Shown here in pieces: positions 16,807 to 25,185 of a DNA stretch of 64,000 bases. Position 1 is the stretch's first letter. Each line of letters opens with the position of its first letter. Below the pieces are notes generated by a model, which saw only the letters and a program-made list of their open reading frames with translations, ran no database searches and was not told where the DNA came from. The DNA is taken from the NCBI GenBank assembly GCA_905215345.1, contig CAJMPR010000003.1, forward strand, positions 186,001-250,000, given 5' to 3'. Source of the stretch: an uncultured bacterium (GTDB taxonomy: Bacteria; Bacteroidota; Bacteroidia; Bacteroidales; Bacteroidaceae). Made by a program: the position numbers and the translations under genes.

Positions 16807-17646
16807 TTACAACCATTTCTCCACTATTTTTTCTGTCCTATCCCATAACTCTTGCATCTGGACATGGTGCATATATTTCGCAGATAACTTTTTGGGACGA
16901 CAACTCACATTTAGTGTTCCGGTTCGCTTTCCCGCATCTTCATCCAATAATAAATGAATAGCTGTTGCTGCCCCCTGTTTGGGCGTACGAATAAAAGGGC
17001 GGAAAAGAATATCTGTCAATGGATCGAACCACATGTTCATCGTAATGATGTTAGTAGACACAATACCGGGGTCGGCTGCGTTCACCACAATCCCCCTATC
17101 CTTGACACAGTCAGATAAAGCAATAGTGAATAGCGTTAAAGCCAGTTTCGTATTACTATAAATTGGAATACGCCAAAAACTTCCTTTCCTACCTCTAAGA
17201 AAGAAATCAGGAAAGTCAAGATGTCCAATAGCATAGGTACAAGATACCATACTTACGATACGGCTTCCTTTCCCCATCAGAGGAAGTAGTTTACGAGTAA
17301 GCAGATAAGGGGCTACATAGTTGACGCTAACCGTTCGTTCCAATCCATTTTCAGTAATACGACGTTTCGACTCCATTGTTCCCGCATTATTCATCAATAA
17401 AGTAATCTGTTCTCCACGTTTCAATATAATATCTGCAAAAGCAGCTACGGAGGAGAGGGAAGACAAGTCAACACCTAAAACCTCAATACATAAATTTCCG
17501 GTTTCACGTATCAACATCTGACATACCTTTTCGGCTTTTTCCGGACGAAAACAAGCCATTATGACTTTATATCCTTCCTTAGCCACAGCACGTGTTATTT
17601 CTGTCCCCATGCCACCATCGGCACCGGTTATAATTGCAAGCTTCAT
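16807..17646 (-). CDS. short-chain dehydrogenase/reductase, candidate hydroxysteroid dehydrogenase
   Basis: A 279-residue NAD(P)-dependent SDR. It has the nucleotide motif TGADGGMG (7-14), NNAG (86-89), a serine in VSMVSC (135) and the catalytic Tyr163/Lys167 in YSNTK. Length and motifs suit a classical SDR, whose substrate cannot be read directly. It lies 42 bp after an old-yellow-enzyme gene that follows a 5-alpha-reductase-like gene. In reported gut-Bacteroidota bile-acid clusters such an SDR is a 3-beta-hydroxysteroid dehydrogenase. By that analogy it would interconvert 3-oxo and 3-hydroxy steroids; this is inference. Confidence 0.85.
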   Translation of the reverse strand: MKLAIITGADGGMGTEITRAVAKEGYKVIMACFRPEKAEKVCQMLIRETGNLCIEVLGVDLSSLSSVAAFADIILKRGEQITLLMNNAGTMESKRRITENGLERTVSVNYVAPYLLTRKLLPLMGKGSRIVSMVSCTYAIGHLDFPDFFLRGRKGSFWRIPIYSNTKLALTLFTIALSDCVKDRGIVVNAADPGIVSTNIITMNMWFDPLTDILFRPFIRTPKQGAATAIHLLLDEDAGKRTGTLNVSCRPKKLSAKYMHHVQMQELWDRTEKIVEKWL

Positions 17647-17688
17647 AGTTTATAAAGGAGATTTATTGCCGTTACACACAATAAGTTA

Positions 17689-18915
17689 TTATTTTCTATT
17701 TTCAATCTTACCTATCTCTTTCTTCAAACAAGCCGGTAATTCCTCCTGCAAGTGCTGATGACAAGCCATTTCCACAGAATACATCCTTGCGATACAATAA
17801 TTGCTATGTTTACAGTTGCAACGTGCATTCTCTTCGGCTCGCATACGGTTAACAAATCCCGGTTCATTGAGCAGGGCACGAGCCATCTGGACGGCTTCAA
17901 AACCATCGTCCAGTACTTCATCTATCTTGTCACGCGAAACCAGTCCACCCACATAAACCAAAGGCATTTTCAATTCTGCACGAAATTTCAAAGCATCTTC
18001 CAGGAAATAAGCTTCCTTGAAAGGTACGGCCGGTATCATCCACTTACCCACTAACCGTACTCCATACTTCAGCCACCAGCATGTCATATAATGTGTCATA
18101 CTGCGGATAGGCATCTGTCCCCTCATCACATACATCGGCGCTTTACTGACAAAGCCTCCACTCAACACCAATCCGTGAGCCCCCGATTGTTCCAAACGTT
18201 TTGCCACCTGCATCGTCTCGTCAATCTCCATGCCACCCCTGAATCCATCGCGCATATTCATCTTCACCAGAACAGCCATATCATTTCCTGCAGCTTTCAT
18301 CACTTCCTCCATGACCAAGTCCATAAACCGCATACGGTTTTCCAAAGAACCACCGAATTCATCTTTCCGGTGATTGGTGGATGGAGAAAGAAACTGACTG
18401 ATAAGATACCCATGCCCCGCATGAATTTCAACCGAATCGAAACCCGCTTCACGCGCCAGATTTACCGAACGTCCGTAAGCACGCGCCATTTCCGGAAGTT
18501 CATCAGCACGAAGCCCGCGAACAAACGTCGGAGAATAGAGATTGAAGCCACTACTGGCTCCCACCGGTGTACAACCACAAATACTTTTATGTGACATGTT
18601 ACCGCAGTGACCCAACTGGATTCCGGCTGCTGCCCCTTCAGCATGTATAGCATCCGTCAATCGATGTAATCCGGAAATAATTTCCGGTCGCATCCATAAC
18701 TGGCGGTCAAAAGAAAGTCCGCTTTGAGTAACGGCAGCATAAGCGACCGTAGTCATACCAATGCCACCAGCCGCCACCGAACGATGATAATCAAGTAGTT
18801 GCTCCGAAGGTACATTGCCCGGGCACATGCTCTCAAAGGCCGCCGAACGAATGGTACGGTTCCGTAATGTCAACGGTCCGAAAGTGACCGGTGTAAATAA
18901 CTTTGAGTTTTCCAT
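17689..18915 (-). CDS. NADH:flavin oxidoreductase (old yellow enzyme family), candidate steroid ene-reductase
   Basis: A 408-residue FMN-binding TIM barrel. The active-site motif HAGHGYLISQFLSPSTNHRK (165-184) followed by DEFGGSLENRMRF is diagnostic of the OYE/2,4-dienoyl-CoA reductase group, and GGLVSRDKIDEVLDDGFEAV closes the flavin site. Four cysteines at 366, 368, 374 and 385 lie just after the barrel, where the related BaiCD/dienoyl-CoA reductases hold an iron-sulfur cluster, but the spacing is atypical. The second domain of the larger enzymes is absent. Its position between a 5-alpha-reductase-like gene and an SDR suggests reduction of a steroid 4-ene bond (5-beta type); this is inference. 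Confidence 0.88.
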   Translation of the reverse strand: MENSKLFTPVTFGPLTLRNRTIRSAAFESMCPGNVPSEQLLDYHRSVAAGGIGMTTVAYAAVTQSGLSFDRQLWMRPEIISGLHRLTDAIHAEGAAAGIQLGHCGNMSHKSICGCTPVGASSGFNLYSPTFVRGLRADELPEMARAYGRSVNLAREAGFDSVEIHAGHGYLISQFLSPSTNHRKDEFGGSLENRMRFMDLVMEEVMKAAGNDMAVLVKMNMRDGFRGGMEIDETMQVAKRLEQSGAHGLVLSGGFVSKAPMYVMRGQMPIRSMTHYMTCWWLKYGVRLVGKWMIPAVPFKEAYFLEDALKFRAELKMPLVYVGGLVSRDKIDEVLDDGFEAVQMARALLNEPGFVNRMRAEENARCNCKHSNYCIARMYSVEMACHQHLQEELPACLKKEIGKIENRK

Positions 18916-18974
18916 ATATTTTTTGTGTTTTTATTCTTTATAAATAACGCAAGCTAATTAGCTGATCACCTTTG

Positions 18975-19105
18975 GGAACAAAAGTTCCACTCTGTTCTTC
19001 AGTAGTGGAACCCCATTTCCAATACGACTGAGCTATAATCCCAATACGACAGAAAGCACTTCCCACTACGACTGAACTACACTCCCAATACGACCGTGTT
19101 TCATG
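18975..19105. repeat. 22-bp degenerate tandem array with a flanking inverted repeat, inside the reductase cluster
   Basis: Four units of 22 bp at 19018-19039, 19040-19061, 19062-19083 and 19084-19105 share the core CCCAATACGAC with drift (CCCACTACGAC in the third). Just before it, GGAAC (18975), GTTCCACT (18984-18991) and AGTGGAAC (19004-19011) form nested inverted repeats. The array fills most of the 211-bp gap between two cluster genes. No reading frame was seen. Confidence 0.8.
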
Positions 19106-19126
19106 GGAGTATTATTCCCTTCTCCC

Positions 19127-19897
19127 TTAATATATAAAAGGAATAATCCGCTTCCTCTTGCCTACCGCCTCATCACCAAACTCCTCCCGATAATGTTTGT
19201 AAATAGCATCGGCACGAGGTACCAGATTAGCAAAAGTCCACCACACGAAAACCCAGGCAGCAGGAGAAGCCGTCAGTACAGCAAAACCGATCCATTCCAC
19301 CAACTCACCGAAATAGTTCGCAGACGTGACATACCGGTACAGTCCCTTATCCGGAAGATAATGCTTGGTATCCCCCGGCTTGCGTAAATGACGTATCACA
19401 TGGTCTGAATACAGATTAATCCCCATTCCTATAAAGAAAAGCAGAAGCCCCAAAATAGCCCAAGGGGTCAGAAAATAATACCATCCATCATTATACACTT
19501 TGCCCATCGGGAAATAGAAAATTCCCCCAGCCTGCATAATTCCATTCAAGAGATTGAAGACAATACCCATAGTCATGATAGCAAGCGGCATGCGCGATTT
19601 TCCCTTTAGCAAAAAAGGAAAGATAAACGACCGCTGGAAATAGTGCAGTAGAAACAAAAGCAGGAATATGAATTCCGGCACTACAGTCCCCACCCCGCTA
19701 TGCACCCACAGAAGCAGCATAACGAAGAAAACAGGAGCTTCCATTAACACCCAAGCCAATTTATTATTAATGGAAATCCCCCACTTAGCTGTACGGAACA
19801 TGCCATAACCAGCTTTAATAAAATAAAGTGCGATGAACACGAAAAGCGCCGTCAAACTCATCGCAACTAACAATACTTGAAATTCTTCCCGGCTCAT
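19127..19897 (-). CDS. steroid 5-alpha-reductase family membrane protein
   Basis: A 256-residue integral membrane protein with about six or seven hydrophobic helices. The C-terminal half is the 3-oxo-5-alpha-steroid 4-dehydrogenase domain, with NLYSDHVIRHLRKPGDT (161-177), YRYVTSANYFGELVEW (187-202) and the terminal IIPFIY. By recollection of human SRD5A2, the catalytic and NADPH-contacting residues E57, Y91, N193 and E197 correspond to E53 (LMEAP), Y86 (LHYFQRSF), N194 and E198. It would saturate the delta-4 bond of a 3-oxo-steroid to the 5-alpha product with NADPH. It is the first gene of the cluster, with its own -7 element. A non-steroid lipid substrate cannot be excluded. Confidence 0.9.
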   Translation of the reverse strand: MSREEFQVLLVAMSLTALFVFIALYFIKAGYGMFRTAKWGISINNKLAWVLMEAPVFFVMLLLWVHSGVGTVVPEFIFLLLFLLHYFQRSFIFPFLLKGKSRMPLAIMTMGIVFNLLNGIMQAGGIFYFPMGKVYNDGWYYFLTPWAILGLLLFFIGMGINLYSDHVIRHLRKPGDTKHYLPDKGLYRYVTSANYFGELVEWIGFAVLTASPAAWVFVWWTFANLVPRADAIYKHYREEFGDEAVGKRKRIIPFIY

Positions 19898-19917
19898 ATT
19901 CTTTCATTTAAGTGCAA

Positions 19918-19925
19918 CAAAGATA
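19918..19925 (-). promoter_or_regulatory. -7 element TATCTTTG for the 5-alpha-reductase gene
   Basis: A TAnnTTTG match on the minus strand, 20 bp before the start codon at 19897. No comparable element was found before the two downstream genes, which supports a single transcript. Confidence 0.6.
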
Positions 19926-19995
19926 TAGAAAACTTACGAAATAGATAGCGTTTTTGGGGCATCAAATAAAGGTTTCTGGAAATATAAACCATTAA

Positions 19996-20028
19996 AAGCC
20001 CGCTTTGACAAAGTAGCAAAGCGGGCTT
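19996..20028. terminator. terminator after gltA
   Basis: The arms AAGCCCGCTTTG (19996-20007) and CAAAGCGGGCTT (20017-20028) are perfect over 12 bp. On the minus strand they are followed by TTTTAAT. It separates the TCA operon from the steroid-type cluster. Confidence 0.85.
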
Positions 20029-20088
20029 ATTTACTAATAAAACATCCTGGTCAGGATATTCAAGCTAATTTATCAGAAAGACGTATTT

Positions 20089-21432
20089 TTACCGTTTCTT
20101 AATAGGAATATAAGTAACATCATCCAACACATTCTTGTAAGCCGGACGAATAATACGTTTGCCTTCAAAAGTAGATTCTTCGTTACGGTGTGCACACCAA
20201 CCTACGATACGCGCCATGGCAAACAACGGAGTAAAGATTTCCTGGGGCAAGCCAATCATTTCATATACAAAGCCGGAATAAAAATCGACATTACTTGAAA
20301 CAGTCTTCCCGTTATTCTTTACGCGGCCGAACACATCAATAGCGCGTTCTTCCAACAATTCAAGGAAAGCGAACTCACGTTCTTTCCCTTTTTCACGAGC
20401 CAAATCACGCGCAAGTTCTTTCAAAAGAATAGCACGAGGATCGGAAATGGTATAAACGGCATGTCCGATACCATAAATCAACCCGCTCTTATTATAGACT
20501 TCCTTATTTAACATACGGGTAAAGTAAGTATCTATTTCATCTACATTCGTCCAGTCCCGGATATTCTCCTGCAAATGGTGAAACATATCAGCTACCTGTA
20601 TATTGGCGCCACCATGAAGCGGGCCTTTCAAAGAACCGATTCCAGCCGCAATTGCAGAATAGGTATCCGTCCCGGTAGAGGAAGTGACACGTACGGTAAA
20701 TGTAGAGTTATTACCACCACCATGTTCCGCCTGAAGCACCAACAAAAGGTCGAGCGTACGAGCATCAAGTTCTGTATAGTCTTTTTTCAACATATAGAGG
20801 AAGTTTTCGGCTATAGAAAGGTGTTCCTGCGGATGACGAATATGCAATGAGCGTCCGTGAGTGGCATGGCGAAGCATATTATAAGCATAGGCAATAATAG
20901 TGGGGAACTTGGAAATCAGTTCGATACTTTGACGCATCAGGTTGTCACGGGAAGTATCATCGGCATCAGGGTCAAAACGGTACATTTCAAGTACGCTACG
21001 TGCCAGAATGTTCATGATATTATTCCCTTCGAGCTCAATAATGTTCATCTTTGTCTTTTGCTCCAACGGCATATTATCGTTCACCAGTTCGAGAAATGAC
21101 TTTAATTCTTCTTTATCGGGAAGACGACCGGACAGTAACAAATAAGCCGTTTCTTCAAATCCGAAACGTTTCTCCTTGATAGTGGCATGTACCAAGTCTT
21201 CTACATCATATCCGCGATAGAAGAGTTTACCGGGAATAGGCTTTAAGCCTCCACCAGGGATACGTTCGTAACCTACGACATTACCAATCTTCGTTAAACC
21301 CACCAATACACCCGTACCGTCTTCATTGCGCAAACCACGCTTCACATCAAACTTCTTAAAAAGTTCGGTTTCAATCCGGGTAGCTTCTTTCAAATCCTCG
21401 GAAAGCTTGTAAATTAAATACTCTTTCTTCAT
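20089..21432 (-). CDS. gltA: citrate synthase
   Basis: Condenses acetyl-CoA and oxaloacetate. The frame opens at a TTG at 21465, but the ATG at 21432 (MKKEYLIYKLSEDL) is preferred because the longer form would run into icd. That gives 447 residues. Active-site motifs are HGGGNNSTFTVRV, GPLHGGAN, GIGHAVYTISDPRA and NVDFYSGFVYEMIG. It is the last gene of acnA-icd-gltA, which makes 2-oxoglutarate for glutamate synthesis. Confidence 0.95.
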   Translation of the reverse strand: MKKEYLIYKLSEDLKEATRIETELFKKFDVKRGLRNEDGTGVLVGLTKIGNVVGYERIPGGGLKPIPGKLFYRGYDVEDLVHATIKEKRFGFEETAYLLLSGRLPDKEELKSFLELVNDNMPLEQKTKMNIIELEGNNIMNILARSVLEMYRFDPDADDTSRDNLMRQSIELISKFPTIIAYAYNMLRHATHGRSLHIRHPQEHLSIAENFLYMLKKDYTELDARTLDLLLVLQAEHGGGNNSTFTVRVTSSTGTDTYSAIAAGIGSLKGPLHGGANIQVADMFHHLQENIRDWTNVDEIDTYFTRMLNKEVYNKSGLIYGIGHAVYTISDPRAILLKELARDLAREKGKEREFAFLELLEERAIDVFGRVKNNGKTVSSNVDFYSGFVYEMIGLPQEIFTPLFAMARIVGWCAHRNEESTFEGKRIIRPAYKNVLDDVTYIPIKKR

Positions 21433-21454
21433 AATTGCATCGTTTTTAATAATT

Positions 21455-22603
21455 TTATTTTTCAATTCGCCTTACAATCTCCCGGGTAAACTCTGATGTA
21501 GACAGAGATACACCATCGGGCATGAAGCGGGCAAGGTCGGCTGTAGCACGGGCTTCCATGAAACTCTGTTCCAAGGCATTCTCTATCAAGGAGGCAGCTT
21601 CTTTCCAACCGAAGTGTTCAAGCATCATCACTGCTGAAAGAATAATAGAACATGGATTTACAATGTCTTTCCCTGCAATATTGGGTGCAGTACCATGAGT
21701 AGCTTCAAAGATAGCATGTCCCGTTTTATAGTTAATATTGGCACCGGGGGCAATACCGATACCGCCCACCATAGCAGCGAGCTGGTCCGAAACATAATCG
21801 CCATTCAAGTTCAGGGTAGCGATAACAGAATATTCTTCGGGAATAAGCAATGTGTTTTGCAGAAAAGCATCAGCAATACAATCCTTGATAATTAAACGTC
21901 TTTCGGCTATCTCCTTACCAAACTCACGTTCGGCCAGTTCATACCCCCACTTCTTGAAGCCACCTTCAGTAAATTTCATTATGTTTCCTTTGTGCACCAA
22001 CGTTACAGATGGTAGATGATTGTCAAGCGCATACCGGCACGCTGCGCGCACCAACCGCTCTGTTCCCTCTTTGGAGACGGGTTTCACACCGAAAGAAGAT
22101 GTTTCGGGAAAACGTACTTTCGTTACACCCATTTCATCATGCAGGAAGCGATAGAATTTCTCTGCTTCAGGTGTTCCTGCCTCCCACTCGATACCTGCAT
22201 AGATGTCTTCCGTATTTTCACGGAACACACACATATTCACTTTTTGCGGTTCTTTCACCGGAGAGACTACGCCTTTATACCAGCGTACGGGACGCAAGCA
22301 AACATATAAATCGAGAGTTTGGCGTAATGCCACGTTCAAGGAGCGGATACCACCTCCGATAGGGGTTGTCAACGGGCCTTTAATTCCCACTTTATACTTG
22401 CGGAAAGCTTCCATCGTTTCGTCCGGCAACCACGAACCCGTTTCATTGAATGCACGCTCTCCCGCCAACACTTCTTTCCATTCTATACCACGTTTATCGC
22501 CATAAGCTTTCTTAATAGCAGCATTCACTACGGTTTGCATGGAAGGAGTCACCTCGGCTCCTACTCCATCTCCTGTTATAAAAGGTACGGTAATTTTTTC
22601 CAT
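21455..22603 (-). CDS. icd: isocitrate dehydrogenase (NADP-type)
   Basis: A 382-residue enzyme converting isocitrate to 2-oxoglutarate and CO2. It shows ITGDGVGAEVTPSM at the N-terminus, the substrate-binding IRSLNVALRQTLDLYVCLRP, FRENTEDIYAGIEW, the catalytic Lys in TLVHKGNIMKFTEGGF and the nucleotide site ATHGTAPNIAGKD. It is 3 bp from acnA and 22 bp from gltA. Coenzyme preference is assumed from the family. Confidence 0.95.
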   Translation of the reverse strand: MEKITVPFITGDGVGAEVTPSMQTVVNAAIKKAYGDKRGIEWKEVLAGERAFNETGSWLPDETMEAFRKYKVGIKGPLTTPIGGGIRSLNVALRQTLDLYVCLRPVRWYKGVVSPVKEPQKVNMCVFRENTEDIYAGIEWEAGTPEAEKFYRFLHDEMGVTKVRFPETSSFGVKPVSKEGTERLVRAACRYALDNHLPSVTLVHKGNIMKFTEGGFKKWGYELAEREFGKEIAERRLIIKDCIADAFLQNTLLIPEEYSVIATLNLNGDYVSDQLAAMVGGIGIAPGANINYKTGHAIFEATHGTAPNIAGKDIVNPCSIILSAVMMLEHFGWKEAASLIENALEQSFMEARATADLARFMPDGVSLSTSEFTREIVRRIEK

Positions 22604-22606
22604 ATT

Positions 22607-24850
22607 CTATCGTGCGTTTAATGCAGAGCCGGCACGGAACCAGTTTATCTGCTGTTCATTATAAGTATGTTGAACTTCGAAATCTTCTTTGGTACCATCT
22701 TCGTGATGAAGAACGATTTTTAAGTTACGCCCCGGAGCGAAGTCTCTCAATCCGATGACAGAAAGCAAATCATGCTCTTGAATCTTATCATAGTCCGCCT
22801 TGTCAATGAAAGTCAATGCCAACATACCTTGTTTCTTCAAATTGGTTTCATGGATGCGGGCAAAGCTCTTTGCTAAAATAACGCTTACATTCAGGAAACG
22901 TGGCTCCATAGCAGCATGCTCACGGCTGGAGCCTTCGCCATAGTTTTCTTCGGCAACGACAATAGAAGGTATCCCTTCTGATTTATATAATTTAGCCGTG
23001 CCTGAAACAGTTCCGTAAGTATTGGTAGAACGGTTCCAAACCTTGTTCGTTTCTCCATTGAAGCCATTAACAGCCCCCATCAGCATATTATCGGAAATAT
23101 TTTCCAGATGCCCCCGGAAACGGAGCCATGGACCTGCCATAGAAATATGGTCGGTAGTACATTTACCTTGTGTTTTAATCAGCAAAGGCATATTCAGCAG
23201 GTCATTTCCGTCCCAAGCCGGAAATGGAGTTAAAAGTTGGAGGCGTTGCGACTGAGAATCAACAACAATATCCCGCTTCACATTAGATGGAGCAGTATAG
23301 CCTTCACTACCTTCGGCAAACCCTTTTAAAGGTAACTCTTCGCCTACAGGTTCAGAGAGTTTTACTTTCTCACCATTGACATTTACCAGCATATCTTTCA
23401 ACGGATTAAAGCACAAATCACCGGCAATGGTAAGCGCCATTGTCAATTCCGGGGAAGCAACAAAAGCATACGTATTCGGATTACCGTCCGCACGCTTAGC
23501 AAAGTTACGATTGAAAGAGGTGACAATGGAGTTTTTGCGAGTATTGTCATCCGTCACACGTTTCCACTGACCGATGCAGGGGCCACAGGCATTTGCCATA
23601 ATAGTTGCACCAATCTTTTCAAAAGCATCAATCATTCCATCACGCTCTGCCGTAGCCCGTATCCGTTCCGAACCGGGATTAACAATCAACGGAGCTGCCA
23701 CATGCAGTTGTTTATCCACAACTTGGCGAGCTAAAGAAACGGCACGACTCAAATCCTGGTAAGAGGAATTGGTACAAGAGCCTATCAATCCTACTTCCAT
23801 CTTGCGGGGATAACCATTCTTCAATACTTTTTCGGCGAATTGAGAAATAGGCGTAGCAGCATCGGGAGTAAACGGTCCGTTTATGTAAGGTTCCAAAGTA
23901 GAAAGGTCTATTTCAATGATACGGTCATAATACTTTTCAGGATTCTTAATCACTTCCTCATCGGCACAGAGATCATCCGTTACCGAAGTAGCAAGCTCAG
24001 CCACCTCCTCGCGGCCGGTGGCCTTCAAATAGGTAGCCATACGTTCATCATAGGGGAAAAGGGAAGTCGTCGCACCTACTTCGGCACCCATATTACAAAT
24101 AGTAGCCTTTCCGGTAGCGGAAAGTGAAGCTGCCCCCGGACCGAAATATTCTATAATGGCATTCGTACCTCCTTTAACTGTCAGGATACCAGCCAATTTT
24201 AAAATTACATCTTTAGGAGCTGCCCAACCGTTTAGTTTACCGGTCAAATGCACACCGATCAAACGAGGCATTTTCAATTCCCATTCCATACCGGTCATTA
24301 CGTCTACGGCATCGGCACCACCTACACCAATGGCTACCATACCCAATCCGCCTGCATTAGGGGTATGGGAATCAGTACCCACCATCATTCCACCGGGGAA
24401 AGCATAATTCTCTAAAACAACTTGGTGAATGATACCTGCCCCCGGTTGCCAGAAACCGATACCATAACGAGAAGACACATCCCTAAGGAAATTATAGACT
24501 TCCTCATTAGTCTTGGTGGCCGTAGCAATATCTTCGCTGGCGCCTTTGTATGCCTGAATCAGATGGTCACAATGAACCGTAGAAGGTACAGCGACTACAT
24601 CACGGCCTGCATTCATAAACTGTAACAACGCCATTTGTGCTGTTGCGTCCTGCATAGCCACACGGTCAGGACGAAAATTTACGTAGTCTTCTCCCCGTTT
24701 ATAATTCTTCACTTTTTCCTCATTATATAAATGAGCGTATAAAATCTTTTCTGCTAACGTCAGTGGACGCTGCAATACGGCTCTAACCTGACCTATCTTC
24801 CCTGCATATGCAGCATAGAACGCTTTCAGCATTGTTAAATCATATACCAT
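22607..24850 (-). CDS. acnA: aconitate hydratase
   Basis: Interconverts citrate and isocitrate with a [4Fe-4S] cluster. It has about 747 residues from the ATG at 24850 (MVYDLTML); a start two codons upstream is possible. The cluster cysteines lie in GSCTNSSYQD and ANACGPCIGQW. Substrate motifs GTDSHTPNAGGLG and the C-terminal swivel EENYGEGSSREHAA are present. Length and sequence resemble mitochondrial-type aconitase. It leads the acnA-icd-gltA operon and is divergent from the helicase gene. Confidence 0.96.
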   Translation of the reverse strand: MVYDLTMLKAFYAAYAGKIGQVRAVLQRPLTLAEKILYAHLYNEEKVKNYKRGEDYVNFRPDRVAMQDATAQMALLQFMNAGRDVVAVPSTVHCDHLIQAYKGASEDIATATKTNEEVYNFLRDVSSRYGIGFWQPGAGIIHQVVLENYAFPGGMMVGTDSHTPNAGGLGMVAIGVGGADAVDVMTGMEWELKMPRLIGVHLTGKLNGWAAPKDVILKLAGILTVKGGTNAIIEYFGPGAASLSATGKATICNMGAEVGATTSLFPYDERMATYLKATGREEVAELATSVTDDLCADEEVIKNPEKYYDRIIEIDLSTLEPYINGPFTPDAATPISQFAEKVLKNGYPRKMEVGLIGSCTNSSYQDLSRAVSLARQVVDKQLHVAAPLIVNPGSERIRATAERDGMIDAFEKIGATIMANACGPCIGQWKRVTDDNTRKNSIVTSFNRNFAKRADGNPNTYAFVASPELTMALTIAGDLCFNPLKDMLVNVNGEKVKLSEPVGEELPLKGFAEGSEGYTAPSNVKRDIVVDSQSQRLQLLTPFPAWDGNDLLNMPLLIKTQGKCTTDHISMAGPWLRFRGHLENISDNMLMGAVNGFNGETNKVWNRSTNTYGTVSGTAKLYKSEGIPSIVVAEENYGEGSSREHAAMEPRFLNVSVILAKSFARIHETNLKKQGMLALTFIDKADYDKIQEHDLLSVIGLRDFAPGRNLKIVLHHEDGTKEDFEVQHTYNEQQINWFRAGSALNAR

Positions 24851-25027
24851 AACCACTATTTTTTAGTTTTTCATTATTGTAAAGATTACAAATTAATATT
24901 ATAAACAAATAAAAAGGGCTAAAAGTTTAACAATATAAAACTTTTTTCTGTTGAGAACTGAGAATTCTTTCTAATGCACAAACTTATTTTATTCTATAGA
25001 ATTGGGATAAGTCCGATTAGTAAGCAT

Positions 25028-25035
25028 TATCTTTG
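25028..25035 (+). promoter_or_regulatory. -7 element TATCTTTG for the helicase gene
   Basis: A TAnnTTTG match 151 bp before the ATG. It implies a long 5' untranslated region containing the tandem array at 25081-25162. Confidence 0.6.
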
Positions 25036-25080
25036 CAAGAAATTAAATTGATAATTTAATGTGTTAAATTATCATCTAAC

Positions 25081-25162
25081 AGAGTTGACCTTTAGAACCG
25101 TAAAGGTCAACTTTAGCATCGTAAAGGTCAACTCTGGAGTCGTAAACGTACACCCTGAAAAA
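25081..25162. repeat. 21-bp degenerate tandem array and hairpin in the helicase leader
   Basis: Units at 25100-25120, 25121-25141 and 25142-25162 each begin GTAAA. The first has the core GTAAAGGTCAACTT. The preceding AGAGTTGACCTTTA (25081-25094) is the exact reverse complement of 25122-25135 (14 bp), and its inner 12 bp also match 25101-25112. The leader RNA could therefore fold into alternative hairpins. The rest of the 335-bp acnA-helicase gap is AT-rich with nothing else recognised. Confidence 0.85.
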
Positions 25163-25185
25163 TCTCATTTACCAAATTGCACTAT

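Noticed and set aside
18091..18594. Plus-strand frame of 167 codons opposite the OYE gene
   Set aside because: The His-rich translation has no motif and the minus-strand frame encodes a clear OYE barrel.
20089..25035. Riboswitch or leader control before acnA or gltA
   Set aside because: I found no conserved aptamer, leader peptide or terminator-antiterminator pair there.
25081..25162. CRISPR array
   Set aside because: Units are contiguous and degenerate, with no constant repeat separated by unique spacers, and no cas gene is in the window. The same holds for the other 21-22 bp arrays.
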